A DNA stretch of 18,203 nucleotides from Deltaproteobacteria bacterium. GTDB lineage: Bacteria; Myxococcota; B64-G9. Positions within the stretch are counted from its first letter, which is position 1; each line of letters opens with the position of its first letter. Position numbers and translations under genes: made by a program. Of the stretch, positions 1-6,725 are shown piece by piece. Location: NCBI GenBank assembly GCA_003647095.1, contig QMME01000030.1, positions 1 to 18,203 on the forward strand, in the 5' to 3' direction. A model generated the notes under the pieces. The model ran no database searches. It saw only the letters and a program-made list of their open reading frames with translations, and was not told the origin of the DNA.

Positions 1-60
1 GACGATGTTTTCCGCCTGGAGCCTCCTCCCGGGATGGATGTCGAGACCGTGGGAGGATAG
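1..60 (+). CDS. Possible C-terminal end of a LolA-like outer-membrane lipoprotein carrier (partial)
   Basis: Frame 1 is open from the window edge to a TAG at 58-60 and reads DDVFRLEPPPGMDVETVGG. The pattern Phe-x-Leu-x-Pro-Pro-x-Gly-x-x-Val close to the stop resembles the end of LolA-type periplasmic lipoprotein carriers, where a Phe-x-Pro-Pro-x-Gly-Val motif precedes the last few residues. Only 19 residues are visible, so this is a guess from a short motif. Frame 2 also stays open for about 49 codons, so the frame itself is not certain. If correct, the gene converges on the minus-strand operon that ends at 197. The bases between 61 and 196 show no clear gene and no T-tailed terminator. Confidence 0.35.
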   Translation, partial: DDVFRLEPPPGMDVETVGG

Positions 61-196
61 GATTTCCCACCTCGGCCGCAATCTCCGCGCCGTTGCCGCG
101 AAGATGGTCATGAACTACGACTGCGGCTATTCTCTTGCGGCTACTTGACCTCGCTGGCCGATCGGGGGGATCCGCCAGTACCCGGGGGAATGCTGG

Positions 197-550
197 TTAC
201 CTGTCCGCCGCCGCCGCCGTCTCCGCGGGCGCCGCGGCCGGGGCCTCCCGCACGGAGGCGGGTGGGGACTGCCGGAGCCGGGCCAGCTGGGCCTCCAGCC
301 GGTGCAGGGCCAGGTCGTTGGCCACGATGCGCGGCACCAGGAAGAAGTAGGTGCCGATGACGAAGACCACCAGCGAGACGAAGAACATCAACAGCACGTT
401 GATGAACAGGTAACGCTGGCCCCGGCGACGCATCTGCTTGACGGTCTCGCGTGACAGGCCCATCCGTTCCGAGGGAAAGGGGGTGGGAATGGGATCCGGG
501 GGAGGGGGCGCGGCGGCCTTCTCGCTGTCCGGCGCTTGCTGTTCCGGCAT
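197..550 (-). CDS. Small single-pass membrane protein, unknown function
   Basis: 117 residues. The start ATG follows an AGGAG ribosome site seven bases upstream, which rules out longer versions of the frame. Residues 1-30 are rich in Pro, Ala and acidic residues. Residues 40-46 are strongly basic (RRRGQRY) and are followed by one hydrophobic helix at about 48-73. Residues 77-95 form a short Leu/Ala/Arg heptad-like helix, and the end is an Ala/Pro-rich tail. By the positive-inside rule the N-terminus is cytoplasmic and the C-terminal helix is outside. I do not recognise the family. It is the last gene of the minus-strand run, 55 bases after the Kazal phosphatase gene, and may be co-transcribed with it. 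A role as a small membrane or envelope accessory protein is only inference. Confidence 0.8.
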   Translation of the reverse strand: MPEQQAPDSEKAAAPPPPDPIPTPFPSERMGLSRETVKQMRRRGQRYLFINVLLMFFVSLVVFVIGTYFFLVPRIVANDLALHRLEAQLARLRQSPPASVREAPAAAPAETAAAADR

Positions 551-605
551 GGCTGTTCTCCTGTTCGTGATTTGCCGGCCATGGTAGCCGGGGCCGAAGC
601 GCGGG

Positions 606-2342
606 TCAAGCTCGCCGCCGCCCCGGCAGCAGCAACAGCAACAGCAACAGCAACGGCAACCAGGCGTGAGCCGAGCCGGGGGAGGCGGAGGCGCAACCGC
701 AGCCGTCGCCACCCTGCTCGCAGGCGCCGTCGTGGGCCTTGGGCACCTGCATGCACAGCAACACGCACTCGTTGCGGTAGGTGCGTCCGTCCTGGCCGCA
801 TACCGGTTGCTCCTGGGACGGGCAGCTGTCGCAATCGGGTGCCTCGCTGCAGGCCCCCTGGTGGGCCAGTTCCACGCCCTGGCATTCCAGCAGGCAGGCA
901 TTCCGGTAGGTCTGCCCGTCACGCCCGCATACCGGGTCGCTGGTGTCCGGGCAGCGGGCGCAGGGATCGGCGTCGCAGGGGCCGTCGTAGGCCTTGCCCA
1001 CCTGGGCGCAGTCCAGCTCGCACTCGTTGCGGTAGGTGGTGCCGTCCTCGCCGCACACCTCGGCGGTGGGCTCCGTGCTGCAGTCGCAACCACCGCCCTC
1101 GTCGCTGACACCGCCGCCGTCGTCTCCCGGGCCGCCGTCGTCGCCGTCCCCGTCTGCGCCGTCCCCGGCATCGACTCCGCCGCCGTCGCCGGCGTCCACG
1201 CCACCGTCCGGCTGCTCCTGGCCGAAGTCGATGCAGTCGAACTCCACGCCGGCGCTGTCCTTGGCGCACAGCTGCAGGTAGGAACCCCGCACCCGGGCCA
1301 CCAGGTAGTGGTGCAGTTTCTTGGAGTAGTAGATGGTATGGGCCGGCAGGGCGATGTTCACCGCCTGGCCCTCGGTGGGATTGCTGGTGTCGTAGAGCGG
1401 TGCCCCGCCGCCGCCGGAGATGATGTAGACCAGGCCGTTGTCGGCCTCGCCCCGTTCGTAGTAGTGGTCGTGGCCGCACACCAGGACTTCCACCCCGGCC
1501 GACTTCATCTGGTCACGCAGGGACCGCAGCACCCAGTCGCCGCTGCGGCCATCCTTGGAGCTGTAGATGCACTCGTGTACCAGCACGAGGATGTGCTCGG
1601 TGTCGGCGTCGGACGCGGCGTCGCTGAGCTGCCCGCTGAACCAGTCCTTCTGCGCGTTGTCCAGGTTCCAACCCCAGGTCTGGGAAGCCTGGTTGTCGAG
1701 GACGATGAAGCGGGTGTTGCCGTAGCTGAAGGCATAGTAGCTCTCCCGCCCGGAGGCCTCGGTGGGAAGGGCGAACAGCCGCTCGTAGATGTCCAGGGCG
1801 CCGTTGTCCTCGTCGTGGTTGCCCACCACCGGGTACAGGGGCACCGTGGCCATCAGGGAACCCTCGATCTGGAAGAAGGGTTCCCAGTCGCTCTCCTGCT
1901 CGCCGCTGGAGACCAGGTCTCCGGTGTTGATGAAGAAGTCGGGATTCTCCGCCGCCACCCGGTCGAGGATCTGCTGGTGGGCGGCGTGATCGCTCCGGGT
2001 GTCGCCCATGATGACGAACTGGAAGGGCTCGTGGACCTCCGGGGCGGTGCAGAACAGCTGCTCCGGTCCGGGCTGCCCGTCACACACCAGCCGGTAGGGC
2101 TGGCAGGTGGAAGCCGGCAGGCCGGAGATGGTTCCCTCGTGGTGCTGGCCGCTGGCGGCCAGCTCCAGGCGCTGGGACAGGCCGCTGCCCCATTCCACGG
2201 CACAGCTGGAGGAGCCGTCGGTCTCCGCACAGACGGTGATGCGATCGCGGCGGGCGTCCTGCAGGTAGGGACCCTTGACCACCCCGGCCCGGGCCGTACC
2301 GGCGGCCAGGAGCAGCAGCAGGGGCACGGCGGCTCTGTTCAT
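606..2342 (-). CDS. Secreted metallophosphoesterase (PAP-like) with three Kazal-type domains and a MYXO-CTERM-like tail
   Basis: 578 residues. The ATG at 2342 is preferred over the one at 2357 because AAGGGAG sits just before it and a signal peptide follows at once (residues 1-19). Residues 20-100 resemble the fibronectin-like N-domain of purple acid phosphatases. The calcineurin-like catalytic domain spans about 107-370 with GDTR (113-116), GDLV (141-144), GNHDE (174-178), His256 and GHDHYYER (290-297). These are the metal and phosphate ligands of a dinuclear phosphoesterase. The Tyr normally found in the GDxxY motif of purple enzymes is not seen. An Asp/Gly-rich linker (about 378-417) leads to three six-Cys Kazal units (419-456, 461-498, 504-541). 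The tail is GCGC (547-550), a nine-Leu run and GRRRA, the layout of a MYXO-CTERM sorting signal. It probably ends at the cell surface. The substrate is unknown. The gene lies 11 bases after the metallopeptidase gene. Confidence 0.92.
   Translation of the reverse strand: MNRAAVPLLLLLAAGTARAGVVKGPYLQDARRDRITVCAETDGSSSCAVEWGSGLSQRLELAASGQHHEGTISGLPASTCQPYRLVCDGQPGPEQLFCTAPEVHEPFQFVIMGDTRSDHAAHQQILDRVAAENPDFFINTGDLVSSGEQESDWEPFFQIEGSLMATVPLYPVVGNHDEDNGALDIYERLFALPTEASGRESYYAFSYGNTRFIVLDNQASQTWGWNLDNAQKDWFSGQLSDAASDADTEHILVLVHECIYSSKDGRSGDWVLRSLRDQMKSAGVEVLVCGHDHYYERGEADNGLVYIISGGGGAPLYDTSNPTEGQAVNIALPAHTIYYSKKLHHYLVARVRGSYLQLCAKDSAGVEFDCIDFGQEQPDGGVDAGDGGGVDAGDGADGDGDDGGPGDDGGGVSDEGGGCDCSTEPTAEVCGEDGTTYRNECELDCAQVGKAYDGPCDADPCARCPDTSDPVCGRDGQTYRNACLLECQGVELAHQGACSEAPDCDSCPSQEQPVCGQDGRTYRNECVLLCMQVPKAHDGACEQGGDGCGCASASPGSAHAWLPLLLLLLLLLPGRRRA
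627..653 (-). repeat. CTG/TTG microsatellite encoding nine consecutive leucines
   Basis: The plus strand shows an alternating CAG/CAA run. It encodes Leu564 to Leu572 of the phosphatase, using CTG and TTG codons alternately. It forms the membrane-spanning core of the C-terminal sorting tail. A slip by one triplet would keep the frame and only lengthen or shorten the hydrophobic segment. Confidence 0.85.
720..1088 (-). repeat. Three tandem Kazal-type cysteine repeats within the phosphatase
   Basis: Each unit has the spacing C-x(1-2)-C-x(7-8)-C-G-x-D-G-x-T-Y-R-N-x-C-x(3)-C-x(10)-C. The third to fourth Cys segment (CGxDGxTYRNxC) is nearly identical in all three. The first unit has eight residues between its second and third Cys, the other two have seven. 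This is the short follistatin-like Kazal form. In known Kazal inhibitors the reactive-site loop follows the second Cys. The equivalent loops here differ (STEPTAEV, PDTSDPV, PSQEQPV), so the three units could bind different proteases, or none. Confidence 0.9.
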
Positions 2343-2353
2343 GGTCGCTCCCT

Positions 2354-3634
2354 TCATTTCTCAATGATAGCACGAAAGAAGTCGGAGATGATCGCCCGGG
2401 CCGCCGCCCGTTCCAGGGCGAATACCACCGCCACTCGTTGCCGGCGGCGTTCGATCCAGATCACCCGGTCCCCGGGCAGGCGCCAGACCATGCGCGGGGT
2501 CGGCCCGATGGGTTCGGCCCGGGCCCCGGGCCGGCGTTCCCGCACGGTGCGGGCCAGGGCGCCGGCGAACTGTATGGCATCGGCGGGACTGTCCCACACG
2601 GAAAGGCTCACCCAGGCCAGCAGGTCGCCCCGGGCGAAGACCCACAGGCGATCGCCGTCCCAGCCGGCCGCCGCCCGCCGGCGTTCCTGCTCGGGCAGCT
2701 GCTCGAGCAGCAGGTCCATGCCGAACTCGCCCAGCACGTCGCTGTTGACCAGTCGCCAGTCCCGGCCCGCCAGCCCGGGCAGCCCGGGCTGCTCGATGGG
2801 GGTGGGCGGGTCGGGCCGGTCGAAGTACTTTTCCGGGTGCAGTACCTGCTCGCTGGAAGCCGGCAGGCTGGCGTAGACCCGGTCCATGATCTTCCAGCCG
2901 CCGCGGCGCCGGGCCGCCACCACGAAGCGCAACCCCTGCAGGTAGGGAAACAGCAGGCTCTGGCGCAGGGCGCGCGGAGCCCGGGCGAAGCTGGGAAAGG
3001 CGATGGAGGAAAGCAAGGTCATCAGCTGCATGCCCCGCAGGGACAGCTCGATCTGCTCCAGGCCGAGCGGCGTGCCCGCCTGGCGCAGGGCGTCTTCCAG
3101 CATCACCAGGGTGGCCTCGCCTTCCACCACGGCGGCCCGGGCTGCCATGGCGTCGGAGTTGCCGCGCAGGCGCTCGAGGAAATCATCGATGCCGTAGGCC
3201 TGGTCCTGCAGGGCATGGGTCACCTCGTGCACGATGATCGTCTCCTGCATGCCCGGGGGAATCCAGTCGGCCAGGTAGAAGATCTCCTCGACCGGGTCGT
3301 AGACCCCGCCGATCTGCTCGGTCATGAGATCAACGACGAACTTGTCGTACTCCAGGTCGGCCGGCAGCAGGTCCAGGGCCCGGAAGGTGAGCCCCTCGGC
3401 CTGCAATTCTCCCGGGCGGTACTGCCGCTCGAGCACCTTGAGCACGTAGGCGCGGATCTGTTGCCGGTCGGCCACCTGCCAGCGGATGGGCTTGCCGGCC
3501 CGGATGCCGCGCAGCTGCTCGGCCCGCTGCTGGCAGCGGTGGCCCAGCTCCACGAGTTCGCTGCGGGAGGGGGAGTCGGCCGGGGCGCTTCCGGCCAGTC
3601 CCAGCAGGGCCAGGAGCACGGGCAGGGGACGCAT
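2354..3634 (-). CDS. Secreted HExxH zinc metallopeptidase-like protein
   Basis: 426 residues. Start at 3634 because a signal peptide follows (residues 1-19, ending near APADS) and GAGAGG lies about eight bases upstream. The open frame upstream of it is only GC-driven. The zinc motif HEVTH is at 136-140 and continues ALQDQ. Glu171 or Glu173 in VEGEATLVM is a candidate third ligand, as in gluzincin-like enzymes with an E-G-E/D-A motif. The stretch at 92-127 (DKFVVDLMTEQIGGVYDPVEEIFYLA when read in parts) looks like the substrate-strand region before the helix. The C-terminal half (about 290-426) is a mixed domain that I do not recognise. It is exported, so probably periplasmic or surface acting. 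It lies 34 bases after PilZ and 11 bases before the Kazal phosphatase, suggesting one transcript. The substrate is unknown. Confidence 0.85.
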   Translation of the reverse strand: MRPLPVLLALLGLAGSAPADSPSRSELVELGHRCQQRAEQLRGIRAGKPIRWQVADRQQIRAYVLKVLERQYRPGELQAEGLTFRALDLLPADLEYDKFVVDLMTEQIGGVYDPVEEIFYLADWIPPGMQETIIVHEVTHALQDQAYGIDDFLERLRGNSDAMAARAAVVEGEATLVMLEDALRQAGTPLGLEQIELSLRGMQLMTLLSSIAFPSFARAPRALRQSLLFPYLQGLRFVVAARRRGGWKIMDRVYASLPASSEQVLHPEKYFDRPDPPTPIEQPGLPGLAGRDWRLVNSDVLGEFGMDLLLEQLPEQERRRAAAGWDGDRLWVFARGDLLAWVSLSVWDSPADAIQFAGALARTVRERRPGARAEPIGPTPRMVWRLPGDRVIWIERRRQRVAVVFALERAAARAIISDFFRAIIEK

Positions 3635-3668
3635 GTGGGGATCCTCTCTTGTCGGCGGGGAAGGGGAT

Positions 3669-4055
3669 CTACTTGGAGGCGGCGTGATCGTCGAGGAAGC
3701 GGGCGATGGCCAGCTCGTTCTTGATGTCCAGGTCGATGAAGCGCACCCGGGTGCCGCGATCCTCGGGCCGGCCCACGGCGGTGATCTCCACCACCTCTCC
3801 CTTGGCCTGGATGGCCTCGCTGTTGTCGGGCAGGGTGAAGCGCAGTTGCACCAGGGCGCCGGTGGGCAGGTCCAGGGGGGTCTTGAAGAACACCCCGCCG
3901 ATGCCGATGTTGCCCTGGTGGCTGCTGAAGGGCGCGTTACCCTGCCTGACCTCCACGTCGATGGGTAGCCGGTGTGACTCGCGGCGATCCCCCAGGCGCC
4001 GCTCTTCTCCCCGGCGCGGCCCTCGCCGGTCATTGCTCTTTCTACGATCGGGCAT
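3669..4055 (-). CDS. PilZ-domain protein with an altered second motif
   Basis: 128 residues. The ATG at 4055 follows AAGGAG with eight bases spacing, so the in-frame ATG at 4106 is not needed. Residues 1-28 are almost all charged (Arg, Asp, Glu, Asn). The PilZ signature begins with RESHR (25-29), matching the RxxxR c-di-GMP motif. The second motif, usually D/N-x-S-x-x-G, reads NIGIGG (49-54), with Gly where Ser is expected. The rest (GVFFKTPLDLPTGALVQL, then GEVVEITAV and GTRVRFIDLD) fits a six-stranded PilZ barrel of the short stand-alone type common in myxobacteria. It probably acts in the cytoplasm as a c-di-GMP-responsive adaptor. The Ser-to-Gly change may weaken binding. It is the first gene after a candidate promoter in the 88-base gap. 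Confidence 0.88.
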   Translation of the reverse strand: MPDRRKSNDRRGPRRGEERRLGDRRESHRLPIDVEVRQGNAPFSSHQGNIGIGGVFFKTPLDLPTGALVQLRFTLPDNSEAIQAKGEVVEITAVGRPEDRGTRVRFIDLDIKNELAIARFLDDHAASK

Positions 4056-4104
4056 GTGTGGACTCCTTGTCGCTCTTTGCCGCTGACGCCAACTGGCAAC
4101 CGCC

Positions 4105-4134
4105 AAGATAACGCCGCCTTCCGGCGCCGGTCAA
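4105..4134 (-). promoter_or_regulatory. Candidate sigma-70-type promoter for PilZ and downstream genes
   Basis: On the minus strand TTGACC (5 of 6 to the -35 consensus, 4129-4134) and TATCTT (4 of 6 to the -10 consensus, 4105-4110) are 18 bases apart. The start would fall near 4098, giving a leader of about 43 bases with the PilZ ribosome site inside it. The promoter lies in the only sizeable gap between the VWA cluster and PilZ, which supports a separate transcript, although read-through is possible. Confidence 0.45.
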
Positions 4135-4143
4135 GTATCAGTT

Positions 4144-6717
4144 CTACAAGCGTCGCAGCAGTACCTCTCCCAGCAGCAGCAGCAGCGCCGTCACCACCAG
4201 CCCCGGCCACAGCGGCCGCCGGAGGGGATGGGGGGCGAGGCTGTCGGCCAGCAGGGCCGCGGGTTGGGGATCCAGCCGCCCGCCCCCGGCCCGGGCCACC
4301 GCCTCGACCAACCGCCGCCCGGGACGGCGCGCGGCGGCGAACTCCTCCTCGCCGCGCAGCTCGCAGGAACCGAAAGTGCGAAACTCCACCCGCCGCCAGG
4401 ACCAGTCGGCCTGCAGGCCGTAGGCCCCGTCCTGCTCGAGCTCGAGCTGCCCCCGGTAGAGCCGGTCGGCCAGCCGCTCCAGGCCGAGAGTCCGTTCCCG
4501 GCCGTCGGGGCCGTTCAGCAGCAGCCGCGGCGGCGGGCTTTCTCCTCCCAGGGCGGGCACCTCGACACTGACCAGCAGGCGCCGGCCCAGCAGTTCCCAG
4601 GAAAGCCGCAGGCCGGCGGCCGGGCCCCGGCGCCGGCAGTCGGCGGCCAGGCGGCCCCAGAAATCGGCGAACTGCGGCCACTGCGTCCAGGAGCCGCCCC
4701 ACTGGTCGTGCACGTCGCTCGACCACAGGGTCACCTTTCCCAGGCCGTAGTGCCAGCGGGTGAGCAGGGGCCGCTGCTTGACCGAGCCGGTCAGCAGTAC
4801 CTCGGCGGTGGGCCTTTCCCGGCCGCTGAGCATGCCCGCCAGCGGCGGGGCCCCGGAGAAATCCAGGCCCGCCAGCAGCGGCGTCAGCCGCGACGGTACC
4901 GCCCGCAGGGGCAGCTCCAGCCGCGCCGACTCGGTGAGGCGCTCGGTCTCGGCGGAAAATATGGCCGGTACCTGGTCCAGTGTGTCCACCGCGTAGAAGC
5001 GTCCGCCGCCGCGGCCGGCGATGCGTTTCATCTCCTCCCGGTCGGCGTCGTCACCCAGGGCGATGGCGCTGACGGTGATGTCGTCGCGGGCGATGGCCTC
5101 GACGATGTGGCCGTGGTGGGCGAACAGGGAGATGCTCTGGCCGTCGGAGAGCAGGATGACGTGGCGCAGGCGGGCGGCGCTGCGGCGCAGCTGGCGGTGG
5201 GCCGCCTCCAGGGCCGGGTAGATGGAGGTGCCGCCGCCGGCCCGCTGGGCCCGCAGGGCCTTGGCGATCTTGTCGCGGTGGCGGGCCTCGGTGAGCGGCA
5301 CCACCACCTCGGGAAAGTCGTCGAAGAACACCACCGCCACCTGGGCGGTGGGCGGCAGCCGGGCCAGGCTGTCGAGGGTGATGCGCAGCAGCAGGCCGAA
5401 CTTGCCGCCCCGGGCCATGCTGGAGGAACGATCCAGCACGAAGACCACCGCCGCCGGGATCTTCTCCTTCTTCTTGATGGGCTTGAACTCCACCGGCAGC
5501 AGGGGCTCGATGGGCAGCTGTTCGGGCCCGGCCAGGGGCAGGGCGGCCCGACCCGCCGCCACCAGCAGGCCGCCGCCTCCCGAGGAGACGAACCAGGACA
5601 GGGCCCGGGCCTGGCGGGCATCCAGCGCCCCCAGCTCGATGTCGTCCAGCACCAGCAGCTGGTAGCCGGCGATGGCGGCCGGGTCGGTGGGAAGACGTTG
5701 CGGCGGCAGGCGCTGCAGGCGCCAGCGGGCCGCCTCCAGGATCCGGGCCAGGGGGTTGGCACCCGGGTCGCGGCTCACCAGCAGCACCCGCGGCCGGGCG
5801 CGCACGAACACCCGGCGGCAGGAGCGATTGTTGGCCGGGACGGCGTCTTCCGGCTGTTCCAGCCGGGCACACAGCAGGTGCCAGCCCGGTTCGCCCAGAC
5901 TGGTGGAGATCTCGGCCCGGGTCGGCTGCCGGCCGCAGCGCGCCCGGCGGCGCTGGAGCCGCCTGCCGTCCGCCCGCCAGGCCAGCCGGGCCGGCCGCCC
6001 CGCCGGGCAGGAATAAACGGCCGCGGCCGTGAAGTCGTCACCGGCGGCGACGGTGGCCGGCACCTCGAGTTGTTCCAGGCGGGCGCCGTCACGCAGCGGT
6101 GGCAGGTAGACGGCGTGCACGGTGATGCCCGCCCGCTGCAAGGCCGCGGCCGCGGCCACGGCGTCCCCGCGGGTCTGGCCACCGTCGCTGAGCAGCACCA
6201 GCTGGCGCCTGGCCCCGGCGGGCAGGTGGGCCGCAGCCAGGTACAGCGCCGCCGCCAGGTCGCTGTGCCCGGCCGCCTCCAGTCCCTCCAGCCGTTCCGG
6301 GGAGCCGCCCCGCGGGCCGGCCACCAGCCGCGGTCGTTGCCCGGCCGCCACGATGACCTGCCGGCCGGAGGCTCCTCCCGCCCAGGTACGCCGCGCAAAG
6401 CGCAGCAGCCGCCGCCGGCCCGCCGGGCCGACGCTCTGCGACCAGTCTCCCACCACGCCCAGCGCCGGGCTCTGCCGGCGCTGCAGGCGCTGCGGTTCAC
6501 CCAGGGCCAGTGCCAGCGCCACCACCAGCAGGCTGCGGATGGTGACCAGGGCCAGGCGCCGCCAGCGGCTCCAGCCGCCCCGGCGCAGTTGCCGGGCCAG
6601 CAGCCACACCAGCGGCAGCGCGGCCAGCAGCCACAGGCCGGACGGGCGCACCAGCACCAGGTCGTGCCGCGCCAGTAACTGCTCGATTGCCTGCCAGCCG
6701 CCGGTCAGCGAGTCCAT
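4144..6717 (-). CDS. Large membrane protein with two VWA domains and a glutamine-amidotransferase-like domain
   Basis: 857 residues. Start at 6717, with AGGGGAAG just upstream and eight bases from the previous stop. Two N-terminal membrane helices lie at about 27-43 and 54-73, and one at the C-terminus (838-853). A first VWA-like region (86-205) keeps DWSQS (91-95) and LLSDGG (175-180). A class I glutamine-amidotransferase-like fold (308-405) has VLLVSRDP, LLVLDD and a GGGGLLVAAG turn, with no nucleophile Cys visible, so it is probably non-catalytic. A basic loop (KKKEK, 415-419) precedes a second VWA domain (421-590) with a full metal site: DRSSS (429-433), GGGTS (494-498) and LLSDG (522-526). 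The remaining part is probably periplasmic beta structure. Families with this make-up sit with BatA and DUF58 genes and are thought to assemble or chaperone other proteins. It is the last gene of the cluster. Confidence 0.88.
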   Translation of the reverse strand: MDSLTGGWQAIEQLLARHDLVLVRPSGLWLLAALPLVWLLARQLRRGGWSRWRRLALVTIRSLLVVALALALGEPQRLQRRQSPALGVVGDWSQSVGPAGRRRLLRFARRTWAGGASGRQVIVAAGQRPRLVAGPRGGSPERLEGLEAAGHSDLAAALYLAAAHLPAGARRQLVLLSDGGQTRGDAVAAAAALQRAGITVHAVYLPPLRDGARLEQLEVPATVAAGDDFTAAAVYSCPAGRPARLAWRADGRRLQRRRARCGRQPTRAEISTSLGEPGWHLLCARLEQPEDAVPANNRSCRRVFVRARPRVLLVSRDPGANPLARILEAARWRLQRLPPQRLPTDPAAIAGYQLLVLDDIELGALDARQARALSWFVSSGGGGLLVAAGRAALPLAGPEQLPIEPLLPVEFKPIKKKEKIPAAVVFVLDRSSSMARGGKFGLLLRITLDSLARLPPTAQVAVVFFDDFPEVVVPLTEARHRDKIAKALRAQRAGGGTSIYPALEAAHRQLRRSAARLRHVILLSDGQSISLFAHHGHIVEAIARDDITVSAIALGDDADREEMKRIAGRGGGRFYAVDTLDQVPAIFSAETERLTESARLELPLRAVPSRLTPLLAGLDFSGAPPLAGMLSGRERPTAEVLLTGSVKQRPLLTRWHYGLGKVTLWSSDVHDQWGGSWTQWPQFADFWGRLAADCRRRGPAAGLRLSWELLGRRLLVSVEVPALGGESPPPRLLLNGPDGRERTLGLERLADRLYRGQLELEQDGAYGLQADWSWRRVEFRTFGSCELRGEEEFAAARRPGRRLVEAVARAGGGRLDPQPAALLADSLAPHPLRRPLWPGLVVTALLLLLGEVLLRRL

Positions 6718-6725
6718 GACTTCCC

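Noticed and set aside
49..70. GTGGGA / TCCCAC inverted repeat near the left edge, as a terminator
   Set aside because: Only six pairs, a ten-base loop and no T tract on either strand.
536..1108. Plus-strand frame over the CAG/CAA repeat
   Set aside because: Arg/Ala-rich shadow of the phosphatase tail and Kazal repeats, with no domain or ribosome site.
2355..2357. Alternative start of the phosphatase at 2357
   Set aside because: The ribosome site AAGGGAG lies between the two ATGs, and the shorter form gives the cleaner signal peptide.
666..2876. Long plus-strand open frame (736 codons) opposite the phosphatase and peptidase genes
   Set aside because: It lies antisense to two genes with clear motifs and signal peptides, has no recognisable domain, and such open antisense frames are expected at this GC content.
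2354..4726. Longer N-terminus for the metallopeptidase, starting at 4726
   Set aside because: It would overlap the PilZ gene and the end of the VWA gene; the signal peptide begins at 3634.
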